A stretch of 64,000 bases of DNA from Boletus sp. NGJ (Eukaryota > Basidiomycota > Agaricomycetes > Boletales > Boletaceae), in contig JAGTXK010000073.1 of assembly GCA_019096195.1 (NCBI GenBank), positions 1,674,001 to 1,738,000 on the forward strand, written 5' to 3'. The notes under the pieces are model-generated. The model made no database searches, was not told where the DNA came from, and worked only from the letters and a program-made list of their open reading frames with translations. Below, in pieces: positions 55,931 through 64,000 of this stretch. The position numbers and the translations under genes are program-made. Numbering within the stretch: position 1 is the stretch's first letter; every line of letters begins with the position of its first letter.

Positions 55931-56260
55931 TCTTATCTTTCAAACTGTTTTCCCAGACAAGTCACATGACTGTGGAAATGATCACATGATATGGTCTGGA
56001 ATCAATGATGTTATATAACATCATACCTCATGTGATCCATGACTCTTTAATCTCCATTCTTCTCATACAGCCCTATTAATCTTCATTCTACCATATATAG
56101 TAATTTATCACATGCACAGCATGGTCCATGCATTATTTCTGTACATATATAAGTAGACATTTGATGACTGAAATCCCCAGTCTAATTCATTTGTACTTTT
56201 CCTCCAACAACTCATTGCCTGGACTACATAAATAGGATGCTTATCACTTACTTTAAAGTT
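55931..56260. other. nothing recognised
   Basis: AT-rich sequence beyond the rDNA relic with a small inverted word pair ATGATGTTATATAACATCAT (56006-56025, a perfect 20-nt palindrome). Confidence 0.4.
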
Positions 56261-56261
56261 A

Positions 56262-56588
56262 TTATATTAGCAGAGTATGGCATTCCTGTCGTTGTTCTTT
56301 GCTACTTAGGGACAACCAAATATAGTCTACAGGGTAACTACCAATTTCCCATCCCATCATTCTATGAACATAGTGATCATTCTTGTCTCTAAACAAAATA
56401 TGGAGCATCAAGTCTGCACCAGCCATAGTATATAGCATCCCAATCAGATCTGGGTTTTTCATTGCATAATCCTGCTTCTGGACATTGTGTCCCTTTTTCA
56501 CAGGAGCTGCTGCTTTAGCTTTGTCTACTTTCATGGGAGATGGTTCTCCATCCTTAGCTTCAGCCTTGTCATTGTCTAAACTATCCAT
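56262..56588 (-). CDS. hypothetical 108-residue protein
   Basis: An open minus-strand frame starting MDSLDNDKAEAKDGEPSPMK at 56588. The first 35 residues are rich in Lys, Ala, Asp and Glu (KVDKAKAAAPVKKG). The rest is ordinary globular sequence (NPDLIGMLYTMAGADLMLHI, HRMMGWEIGSYPVDYIWLSL) and ends at LLI. No family is recognised. It could be an exon of a longer gene or a chance frame; composition favours real coding sequence. Confidence 0.35.
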   Translation of the reverse strand: MDSLDNDKAEAKDGEPSPMKVDKAKAAAPVKKGHNVQKQDYAMKNPDLIGMLYTMAGADLMLHILFRDKNDHYVHRMMGWEIGSYPVDYIWLSLSSKEQRQECHTLLI

Positions 56589-56907
56589 GGGCTTTGTTCA
56601 CAAAACTGCTAGGTGGCAATTCCTGGATATCCTGTAGTTTGCCTCTTTTGTTCTATTCCCATTTACATTTACTTGACATCTGCCACATATATAACTGATG
56701 TTAAAGCTTCTTTTCTTCTGATTTTGGGAATTTATGTAACATAGAGAATAGCCCACCAATACCAGCTTGTTGATCTGGTTCTTAGATGGTGGGAATCAGG
56801 TATGGCTGAGGTTCTTTGGGTGTTGCAAGAAGCATGACATAGAGTTTCATATTTGGCATCATATGCTACATGATACATCTGTCTTTCAACTTCCTCCCAC
56901 AACCATA

Positions 56908-57780
56908 CAGTGGCTCAAAAAACTGTCTGCATGTTTGGTCATTTTTCACTAAACACATTATTCCCCAATAACCTCTAATCCTTACCCTAACATATAGGTG
57001 TATGAAATAAAGCACTGACCCTTGGCTTTCTATCCATTAAGGCTTTAAGACATATGAATAAGAATTGATGAACTGGCAGCCATTTCAAAACAATGACTCA
57101 TTCAGACAGTTTTTTGACTCTAAGTTTTGATTACATATATTGGACCCTAGCATGCTGTAATATGATTACATACATTTGGTAGGGCTTCTATTATGTCACC
57201 ATTATGTAACTGAGTATCAGACAACATATATAAACCCCATCATTCCATGTTTATTTTCCCACCATTGCCATGAAACCCATTTCCATCTCTCAAAGAAACA
57301 ATATCATCTCTCTCTCCTCTCATGGGCTTTTCTCTAGGAAAATCTCTGCCCAAACTGGCCTAGGGAAGTCTACAGTATGCCAAGTGCTTCAGGAACTCCA
57401 GCCAGAGAAGACTAGGCTTCTTGTTGGCTGTCCTTCCAAGCTTACCTCTACCAACAAAAGAGCTATTGTTCAGCAAATTATTACTGGCAAGGCCAGGAAT
57501 GCTGTTCATGCTGCCCAATACATCAATACCATTATTGATACCCCTGTCTGTCCTCAGACTGTTAGAAATACTCTCAAGGAAGCCTCCTTAATGGCTGTGG
57601 TAAAGAAGAAAAAGCCACTGCTTTCTAGTGGTCACAAGAAAAGAAGATTAGCCTTTGCTCTCAAGTACCAGTATTGGCCTGTGGAGGACTGGAAGAGAGT
57701 TATATGGTCAGATGAGACCAAGATCAATAGGATTGGGTCAGATGGGCAAGAGTATGTGTGGAAAAAGAAAGGAGGAGGGG
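56908..57780 (+). mobile_element. Tc1-like DNA transposon 3, 5' half only
   Basis: Begins CAGTGGCTCAAAAAACTG next to TA (56906-56907). A terminal repeat of about 218 nt (56908-57125) has the same inner inverted site (CAGACAGTTTTTTGACTC). The transposase starts at 57270. The element stops at about 57780, where unrelated sequence begins; no right terminal repeat was found on this side. It is of the same subfamily as element 4. Confidence 0.88.
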
Positions 57781-57860
57781 AGTTAAGATTCTACACTTTG
57801 ATAGTAATGAGTACACTGAACTTTGTACAAAAATGGCCCACTAATATGTTGAAGGAATGA
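57270..57860 (+). pseudogene. Tc1-type transposase, N-terminal two thirds, truncated
   Basis: Starts MKPISISQRNNIISLSSHGL. The helix-turn-helix region (HGLFSRKISAQTGLGKSTVCQV), GCPSKLTSTNKRA linker and first catalytic Asp (WSDETKINRIGSDGQEYVW, near 57705) are intact. After VWKKKGG (about 57775) the reading frame runs into unrelated sequence and ends at 57860, so the second Asp and the Glu are lost. Up to that point there is no stop or shift. The truncation was therefore probably the first damaging event. Confidence 0.88.
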
Positions 57861-58545
57861 CCAATGACTGCCTATGGAGTGACAATCATCTAATAACCTT
57901 ACAGGAAGGTGGGGAGTCAAAAAATGAAATTCAGGATTATATCTTTTGTCACTGGACTATAAACAAACCTGAGGGTCCCAAACCAATTAGGGACTGGTAT
58001 AAATATGCATGAGCAGTAGAGCTACATAGATGGGGTAATCATTACTTGAGTAACTTGCTACATCAATACTGCTTTTTAGCCATGGGAATAACAAATACTG
58101 GAGGTCAAATAAAGATCTTTTATGCTAAGCACCAGACCCTCCTCCTCTTGAGGGGTCTACTAGAAGATCTGAAGTTGGATATGAGGGTGGTTGACTTTCT
58201 CAAACAGTTGGTAGCCATCATCTGAGATGCTCCTAAGTGGAGTACCACATTTATAGATACTAATAGAAGACTGCAAGATGTGATCATAGGCAAGGGAAAA
58301 TCTGATGAAAGTCTGTGATGAATCTTTATAAGAGAAGTCAGGGAGTGCACACTAGAGCAGTAGTTTGTTATAGAAAAAGGAAAGGTAGCCTCCTTCACCA
58401 AATGGTATGATATATTCCAATTTGGTGTGATGAGGGACTTTTTAGTCATATTCTTATGCTGCTCTAACCTACAACAAGGAATTTGCTGGCTGTTTGTCTG
58501 GGTAGGGGTTTTTTCCAAGTCTTCAACAAGGTAAAGTCATCTGGA
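57848..58545 (+). pseudogene. unidentified coding relic with CGA-to-TGA type stops
   Basis: One frame reads almost continuously: ESKNEIQDYIFCHWTINKPE, LHRWGNHYLSNLLHQYCFLA, GQIKIFYAKHQTLLLLRGLL, LDMRVVDFLKQLVAII, DAPKWSTTFIDTNRRLQDVI and VIEKGKVASFTKWYDIFQFG. The stops up to 58320 are TGA (near 58011, 58225, 58316 and 58319), mostly where Arg fits, plus a TAG near 58365. The start is missing, cut by the junction with Tc1 element 3. I do not recognise the family. It looks like a once-real gene decayed by CpG deamination. Confidence 0.45.
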
Positions 58546-58752
58546 TAACCAGATGATGTGTCTACTTATATATGTCCATTCTGTGAGAATACAGAAGAAC
58601 AGATAGAAGTGGGTTGGGATTGGATTTACCTAGTACACACTCTCGGGTAAAACATGCCAGGGAGGAGTTCTAAGGAATTGCCATTAAGTACTTCATGAGA
58701 AAAGAGCATATTCAAGCATTCAATGCAAGTTAGCAAGATGTGCCACCCTTGA

Positions 58753-59617
58753 TCAGAGGACTCCCACACAATTCTTTACAACTGGACAAGATACTGGACA
58801 TAGTACAGTAGCTCTGGTGGATGAATGCACATTGAAACTCTGGCATTGTTCCCCAACATCCTCCAGCTGCACGCCTGGCTTATACCAACTGTCAAGGACC
58901 TTGTGGAAGAATACAGTGCAGATCTTGGCCAGGTGGTTTACCAGATCTGTTATATGGCTCCTGTAGGCAGAGGGCAGCCGACTGTCCAAGGAGGCGAACC
59001 ATAGGCAGTATAGCATGTGATTTAAAAGCCTAAGGCCAACAAAGCATTTGGGGGGAATTCAGATGGTGTGGCAAACCCCATTCATGACCTGGACTGCCTT
59101 CTTCACCACATCATACCCTCCACAGTGAAGCAGCTCTGGCTTCCATGCCATACTGTGCTTTGATTCCTTCCATAGCCTGCACACCAAGCTATGGCAGTTG
59201 GTAAGCAAATTCCTCTGTTGTTGCAGAAGCTGGGGGCTAGAGGTAGGTGTGTTCACAGGCAGCCAGCCGTTTTTCAGGCAACAGCACCTCCCTAACTGCC
59301 CTATTATTGGTGCTGGTGAGGGCAGTCTTCCTTCTTGAGGCCTGGACAAAGCTATATAGCTGCATATGTATAGATAAAGGAAATGTACTGGGACAACATG
59401 GCTGGCCTTTTCTTGGCTGGCATTTTGAGCTCACAGGTGCCTCTGGTTTGCTAAGCATAGGTAAAGCTGTGAGTGGCATCTTGAGGCCTTGTTGAGTTGG
59501 CCCCTGCCTTAGGGACCTGGATAAGATTGGCAGATGAAAAACATGCTGTGAAAATAGCATACCAGGGCCTGACAGGCTTTCATTGCTCACAAGAAGCCCT
59601 TGGAGGAACACTGACAA
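58753..59617 (-). pseudogene. unidentified minus-strand coding relic
   Basis: Minus-strand blocks at 59617-59237 and 59349-58753 read VHLPILSRSLRQG-like sequence, then NCHSLVCRLWKESKHSMAWK, YDVVKKAVQVMNGVCHTI and, after one in-frame TGA near 59061, CFVGLRLLNHMLYCLWFASL and DLVNHLAKICTVFFHKVLDS. The two blocks are in different frames and overlap, so the true exon structure is uncertain. The plus strand also has an 82-residue frame here (59247-59495), and I cannot exclude that strand. No family is recognised. Confidence 0.3.
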
Positions 59618-59619
59618 TG

Positions 59620-61270
59620 CCCCAGATGCCCTTGTGAAGGGGTATCCTATTCTTTTAAGATGTCCAGTTGTGTTGCATGGTAGCTGCAGACAGTGGATGG
59701 TTTGACAGTATGTCGTGTTTAAATGGGCCCTTTGGGTTCACTCGCATGCTGTTAGTGGCTGAGTGCTAGCACTGGCATTTGATATGCCCTTAAAAAGGCC
59801 TCTACAACACCTAACAGGAAATACCAGTGCATACCCACTGTAGCAACAGCTAGGTGAGGGTGGTTTAGCTAAGCTTTGTTATGATAGGCTATAGCATATT
59901 GGCCAGAAACAACCAGTGCCTTATCATATGCTGTCTCTAGGACACTTCTCTACAGCACCTGCTGCCCATCCATAGTGCACACCAGGCCTCATTTTAGTGA
60001 TTTTACAAAAGATGAACAGCCACCATCACCAATACATCTGTTAGCAGCTGCCAGCACTGACGTACCTGATCAGCATTCAGATAAATCTGGCCACAAAGGG
60101 ATGGCTGCTTTTACAGAGCTACTCACACCCTAACCCCATACTGGTCAGGTCCACAGCCTATATCCCAGCTCACAACCAACTCCCCCCTACCTTCCACCAC
60201 ATACAGCTCCTGACAAAGTGAATGCCATACCAGCCACCCCTTCCTTTACAGAGGATTCAAAGCACAGCTGGGCAGCACCCCAAAATTAAAAAAATTCTGG
60301 TCTAGCCTGACTGTCACCAACCTCAATGCAATCCCCTCCAACCCCCTAGCAAATACCTTGTCTGACATCAGCCCCTTCCCTCCAACATTGCTCCCCCAAC
60401 CTGGCATTGCTCCTCCCCACCCTGTACCCCTACCCAATGCTACTATGCAGGAGGACTACATCATACAATAGTTGATGCAAGCTGGTGTGCAAGAGAGCTG
60501 TTCACACTAGTTAGCTACTGGCATTATCAGCCCACCTGACATATAGGTCTTTGTTGATAAAAGCTTCTAGGTCAACTCCATCAACCTCATCCAGGCAGGA
60601 GCCTTCTTCATTTATCACTGTATCTCAATATTTGCTTCAATAGCTGTTGCATAGTAAGTGCTACCAAGGCAAAAAGGGCACTCCAAAAACATGTAAGAGT
60701 TCAGTCCTGTACATTTTGGCTGATCATTGCATTTTTTGGCACCCAGGTTGGGGGCTGTAAAAAGTGTTATGTGGTTGGAGTTGGAGTTGGGGACAGCATT
60801 GCCAGGGTGAACAAGATGCTCTATCAAGCAGCATTGGATTAACTAGCTTTGGTGATAGCAGTGTAGTGTTCTGGCTTGGCATAGGCAAATGGGCAGGCAT
60901 TGCTGCAGCTATATATCTGCATTTTGAACTCTGATTGGAGAATGCTGTGAATTAAGGATAATCAAGATTCAAGCCTGACTTTCCAAACTAAAGGGCTTCT
61001 TGTCCACTCCATATTAAGGGTGTTTTGGTGCATATCATTGGGAATGGGTGGTGTGCAGGAGTTGGGCTTGCAGAAGCTCCAGTATGCACAGTGGTTAATT
61101 TATTAACCAATCTCAACTGACCCCTGAGAATGACCAACCTGCCCAAAAAGGTATCTTATGGTATCACATGAACTTGTAAATCCAGATTCATCTGTTGTGG
61201 TGATATGTGGAGTTCAAAACTGTGCTTCTCTTTAAACTCTACACCTCACCACCACAGCCAACCTGATTGG
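59620..61270. other. long stretch with only weak coding hints
   Basis: On the plus strand near 60290-60610 a frame reads LTNT/LNAIPSNPLANTLSDI, PGIAPPHPVPLPNATMQEDY and FVDKSF with several stops. It has the look of a Pro-rich, decayed gene end, but I cannot identify it. Elsewhere nothing stands out. Confidence 0.3.
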
Positions 61271-61428
61271 GAAGCTTTTTCTTAAGAGTTAAGTGGCAGT
61301 TGTGGGGATTACTCCACCCTCCTCAACTCTGTAGAAACTATTGGGCTCTAGAGGCTTTTTCTTAAGGGTTGAGTGGTGGTTGTGGGAATCATTCCATCCC
61401 CCTCAATCCCATAGAGTCTACTGTGACA
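61271..61428 (+). repeat. two tandem ~79-nt units
   Basis: Unit one (about 61272-61349) and unit two (61350-61428) share GCTTTTTCTTAAG(A/G)GTT(A/G)AG, GTGG(C/T)(A/G)GTTGTGGG and a CCTCAA(C/T)C end. They differ mainly by transitions. No further copies were seen. Confidence 0.8.
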
Positions 61429-61429
61429 C

Positions 61430-61985
61430 CACCTATCAATAATAGCTCAGATTGGTTGGCACTGGTTTAGATGTCCCATTGTGAAACAGCCTTGTCATTC
61501 ATTTTGTGCAATCAAAAGGTCCTCAACTCAGCAGAAGCAAGACAAATATGAAAGTGATTGTGGTGTAGCTTGCTGAATGGGTGGAGATAATAGATATGTT
61601 AATTCATGACCATGTGTGGCAATGCACATCAAGTGTCCTTATCTAGTTGAGGGTAAATAAGGCACCATGGATATGCTAGCAAGCCTATCAAACGTAGCAC
61701 TGCAGGATTCACCTCAACCCCTTCTTGTGTGCTAACATCACAACCTCAAACCTCAGCTTGAAACCAATAGTATGCCTAGCAAACCAACTGCTGTTTCACC
61801 TGCCTCTAGCTCTTGACTTACCCCCACATCATCACTGTACCCTCTACTAGCAGATCTGACATCCACCCAAAACAGCTCATAGGCATGTCCAACACATAAA
61901 CATCTACCAAAGTGAAAGGAGAGCTCTCCATTCATATATGCAGTAATGCTTGATGGCTTATTGTTCATAGCCTATAACACTTCAT
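61430..61985. other. no gene recognised
   Basis: A 72-residue minus-strand frame (61968-61753, MNNKPSSITAYMNGELSFHF) is open but unrecognised, and does not match the expected C-terminal half of the neighbouring dioxygenase. Confidence 0.3.
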
Positions 61986-62202
61986 ATTGACTGTGTGTGA
62001 GGTATCCATCATTATTGTGGTTGGTAAGTATAAAAAACATAAGCAATATGGATGAAAAAGGGGTTAAGAATTAAAAAGGGCCAAGGATGAATGTATAGGA
62101 CACTGTACTGCTCATGAAATCCATGGCACAAATAAAGTTGGAGTTCTTTGTAAGTCTATTGACAATGGCTTGCTCATGTGGGCTTTGAAGATTTCCAGGA
62201 GA

Positions 62203-62251
62203 CTATAGGCTTCAGTGAGTCAAATTACAACTGTGAATACCGTATGCTTAC
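62203..62251 (-). other. spliceosomal intron, 49 nt, in the TET/JBP-like gene
   Basis: Donor GTAAGC, acceptor CCTATAG. Removing it joins GGGQT to SPGNL, restoring the conserved family order. Length is typical of Agaricomycete introns. Confidence 0.6.
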
Positions 62252-62459
62252 AGTTTGACCCCCCCCTTCATGGGACACACTGGTTGATAAGGCAATGAAG
62301 TTGCCCCTATATTCCTTATGAGGAGCTCACACTTTACCCCCAGCTTCTTGAAAAAGCATGCTCATCTGGGAGTGGACAGCATCCCAATTCTGGCCATGTG
62401 GATGACCAGCCAAAATGGTAATGATCTGATCCCCCTGGTCAACAATAATAGCAGGGGTT

Positions 62460-62513
62460 CTGGAAAAACCACAAGGTCACAGTCATAGAAGCTGACAGGC
62501 AAAGCAATCTGAC
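62460..62513 (-). other. spliceosomal intron, 54 nt, in the TET/JBP-like gene
   Basis: Donor GTCAGA, acceptor TTTTTCCAG. It contains a CTATGAC-type word that might serve as branch site. Joining ECDGK to TPAII gives the conserved family pattern. Confidence 0.6.
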
Positions 62514-62975
62514 TTTCCATCACATTCTACAACTCTGAACCTCCTCCCCCACTGAACCAGCTCATCAAGCATGCATTCATGTAAGGTATCACAGTACTGA
62601 TGTCTGCTAACAAAAGCACCCTTGGCTGCACAAAGGTTCTTGCTGTTGAAGCTAATAGGGATACCTTCTAGGCTGGTATACCTCTTGGAAAGTGTGAGAT
62701 AGGGCAGGCTAAGGAGGTTTGTGTGTGCTTGGGCCCACTTTTCTTGCCTCTGAAGCTTATCTGCAGCTTTTCTTCCAGAACATCCCTTAAAAGATGTATC
62801 AAGGATGACTGTTGGAGGGTTTGGATCTGCCAAAAAACAGGAGGGGTCCTCCAGCAATCCACCCTCGTGATCACTGTTGCCAGAGAGGACATGGTCGAAT
62901 TCCTTTTGAAAGGCCTCATTGATGCATTTATTGAGCTCAACAGACTTGGCATGAATGGTAATTGAAATTTCAGCT

Positions 62976-63528
62976 AATGGCTATAAAGAAGTGGTGAAAA
63001 AAAAAGAAGAGCTTTAGCTTGCTAAGCTTATGATATCATCTGCTACAAATAGGCATGTTAGATGCTACAGTATTATAACAATGTCCATTTCATTCCTACC
63101 AGCCATTATCAATAATGACCAACTTTAATGATTTCATTTGTGCCCACTTGCCAACCCCACCCCCATTTGCAATATCTGACATCCAGCTTGATGTGTTTAT
63201 GAGTGCCTATATCTCAACACCTCCATTTCTATCAAACAACATCTATATCTCAATGCCATCAATATTCATTCTAATGGCCAAAAAGCCTGTCCCCTCCTTC
63301 ATTTTATAAGAGATAGTACAGACCTGTCTGTGTTAGCAGTTGTCTCATCCAAAAAGCAAGACACATCTATACACCTTCTTGAAAGCATTAATTGGGTGAA
63401 CCAAAGTGGAATGTTTGGATATTTATATAAACTTCAAGTAGCATACCGTTTCCACAATCGACACCTACTTGATGAACTTCCATCATTGTCCCCTCAGAAT
63501 CTCTATACAGTAAGTTGTTGTTCCACCT
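62976..63528. other. nothing firmly recognised
   Basis: A short plus-strand frame at 63330-63528 (SIHLLESINWVNQSGMFGYL, LDELPSLSPQNLYTV) is interrupted by the Tc1 insertion. Its composition is gene-like but I cannot assign it. Confidence 0.3.
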
Positions 63529-63530
63529 TA

Positions 63531-64000
63531 CAGTGGCTCAAAAAACTGTCCGCATGTTTGGTCATTTTTCACTAAACGTGTTATTCCCCAATAACCCCTA
63601 ACCCTTACCCTAACATATAGGTGTATGAAATGAAGCACTGACCCTTGGCATTCTATCCACCAAGGTTTTAAGACATATGAATAAGAATTGATGAACTGGC
63701 AGCCATTTCAAAACAATGACTCATTCGGACAGTTTTTTGACTCTAAATTTATCTAGGTATCTAGTACTTGGTATGAGCTCCTTTGGCCTTGATAACTGCT
63801 TCAATCCTTCTAGGCATACTTTCTATCCATTTCTGACACTGTTCCTCATCAATCTTTCCCCACTGCTCCACTACTCTTTCCCACAATTGATGAACACCTG
63901 TAGAAGCATTTTCATAACCTGAGAGGCATCTCTTGAGGTGATTCCAAGTATGTTCAATGGGATTAAGGTCTGGAGATTGTGCAGGCCAGTCCAGAAGCTT
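63531..64000 (-). mobile_element. Tc1-like DNA transposon 4, running off the window
   Basis: Begins CAGTGGCTCAAAAAACTG next to TA (63529-63530). The terminal repeat (63531-63748) is nearly identical to that of element 3 and has the inner inverted site CGGACAGTTTTTTGACTC. The transposase C-terminus follows on the minus strand. The other end lies outside the window. Confidence 0.9.
63761..64000 (-). CDS. Tc1-type transposase, C-terminal part (continues beyond the window)
   Basis: The minus strand reads, from the window edge, KLLDWPAQSPDLNPIEHTW, NHLKRCLSGYENASTGVHQL, DEEQCQKWIESMPRRIEAVI and KAKGAHTKY, then a TAG stop at 63763-63761. The catalytic Glu of the DD34E triad is in NPIEHTW. The 79 visible codons contain no stop or shift, so this copy could be intact and active; the decisive N-terminal two thirds lie outside the window. 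It is the same subfamily as element 3, and the ending AKGAHTKY parallels AKGGHTKY of element 2. Confidence 0.88.
   Translation of the reverse strand, partial: KLLDWPAQSPDLNPIEHTWNHLKRCLSGYENASTGVHQLWERVVEQWGKIDEEQCQKWIESMPRRIEAVIKAKGAHTKY

Larger units (their letters stand above)
61990..62975 (-). pseudogene. TET/JBP-like 2-oxoglutarate/Fe(II) dioxygenase gene, N-terminal part with introns
   Basis: Basidiomycete TET/JBP proteins belong to the family that oxidises 5-methylcytosine or thymine. On the minus strand, exon 1 (about 62975-62514) reads INEAFQKEFDHVLSGNSDHE, YTSLEGIPISFNSKNLCAAK and DELVQWGRRFRVVECDGK. A GT-AG intron (62513-62460, 54 nt) joins to TPAIIVDQGDQIITILAGHP, the family's WDGRTPRAI..D..G.I..VLAG pattern. 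Then KEYRGNFIALSTSVSHEGGG and QT lead into a second intron (62251-62203, 49 nt) and SPGNLQSPHEQAIVNRLTKN. This gives the hallmark GGGQ..PGNL. One in-frame TGA (near 62320) replaces a likely Arg. The C-terminal half with the HxD iron ligands was not found, so the gene is incomplete. Upstream, a ATTAG acceptor-like site at about 62976 suggests a further exon. Confidence 0.65.

Noticed and set aside
56908-63000. KDZ transposon around the TET/JBP-like gene
   Set aside because: The published association made me look, but I found no KDZ transposase signature on either strand between 56 and 63.5 kb.
63115-63309. 64-residue frame MTNFNDFICAHLPTPPPFAI
   Set aside because: Low-complexity, Pro/Ser/Ile-rich, without any family resemblance or supporting context.

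Overview
This window looks like heterochromatic, repeat-packed DNA from a basidiomycete fungus, most likely an Agaricomycete. The grounds are chromodomain-type Gypsy elements, fungal Tc1 transposons, a Helitron, a TET/JBP-like dioxygenase with short (49-54 nt) introns, other Agaricomycete-type gene families, and a fungal-type 18S-ITS1-5.8S-ITS2 relic. The ITS1 layout recalls Boletales, but that placement is weak. I see no clearly intact, expressed host gene. The window is a graveyard of nested mobile elements with scattered, decayed host-like genes.

Layout. 1-600 is AT-rich with an inverted repeat. 1103-16855 is one old Gypsy element (B, + strand) that was invaded at least three times: by a complete Gypsy element A (1447-8098, minus strand, target duplication CATTC), by a roughly 1.07 kb satellite-like insertion (about 10276-11344), and by a Tc1 transposon (11766-13371, TA duplication). 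A second, almost whole Tc1 lies at 17029-18632. A DUF6532-like relic (18.9-20.3 kb) is followed by a Copia element (20780-25899, minus strand) whose primer site matches the anticodon arm of initiator tRNA-Met. From 26 to 41 kb there are relics of an integrase-like gene, an SNF2-like ATPase, an unidentified conserved gene, a tyrosine recombinase and several unknown reading frames. A Helitron with a PIF1-type helicase occupies about 41.3-47.2 kb, followed by a LINE endonuclease fragment. At 49.1-55.9 kb lies a decayed rDNA piece split in ITS1 by a third Gypsy element (C, 49988-55395). The last 8 kb hold a truncated Tc1, two unidentified coding relics, a TET/JBP-like dioxygenase relic and the start of a fourth Tc1.

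A common thread is decay at CpG. The 5.8S relic differs from the fungal consensus mainly at former CpG sites, many in-frame stops are TGA where Arg (CGA) is expected, and older elements look CpG-poor while younger insertions (Gypsy C, the Tc1 inside Gypsy B) still carry CpG. This fits CpG methylation followed by deamination, and makes the presence of a TET/JBP-like (5-methylcytosine oxidase family) gene in the same window notable.

LTR elements are described here only as fossils: family, span, parts, nesting and approximate age.
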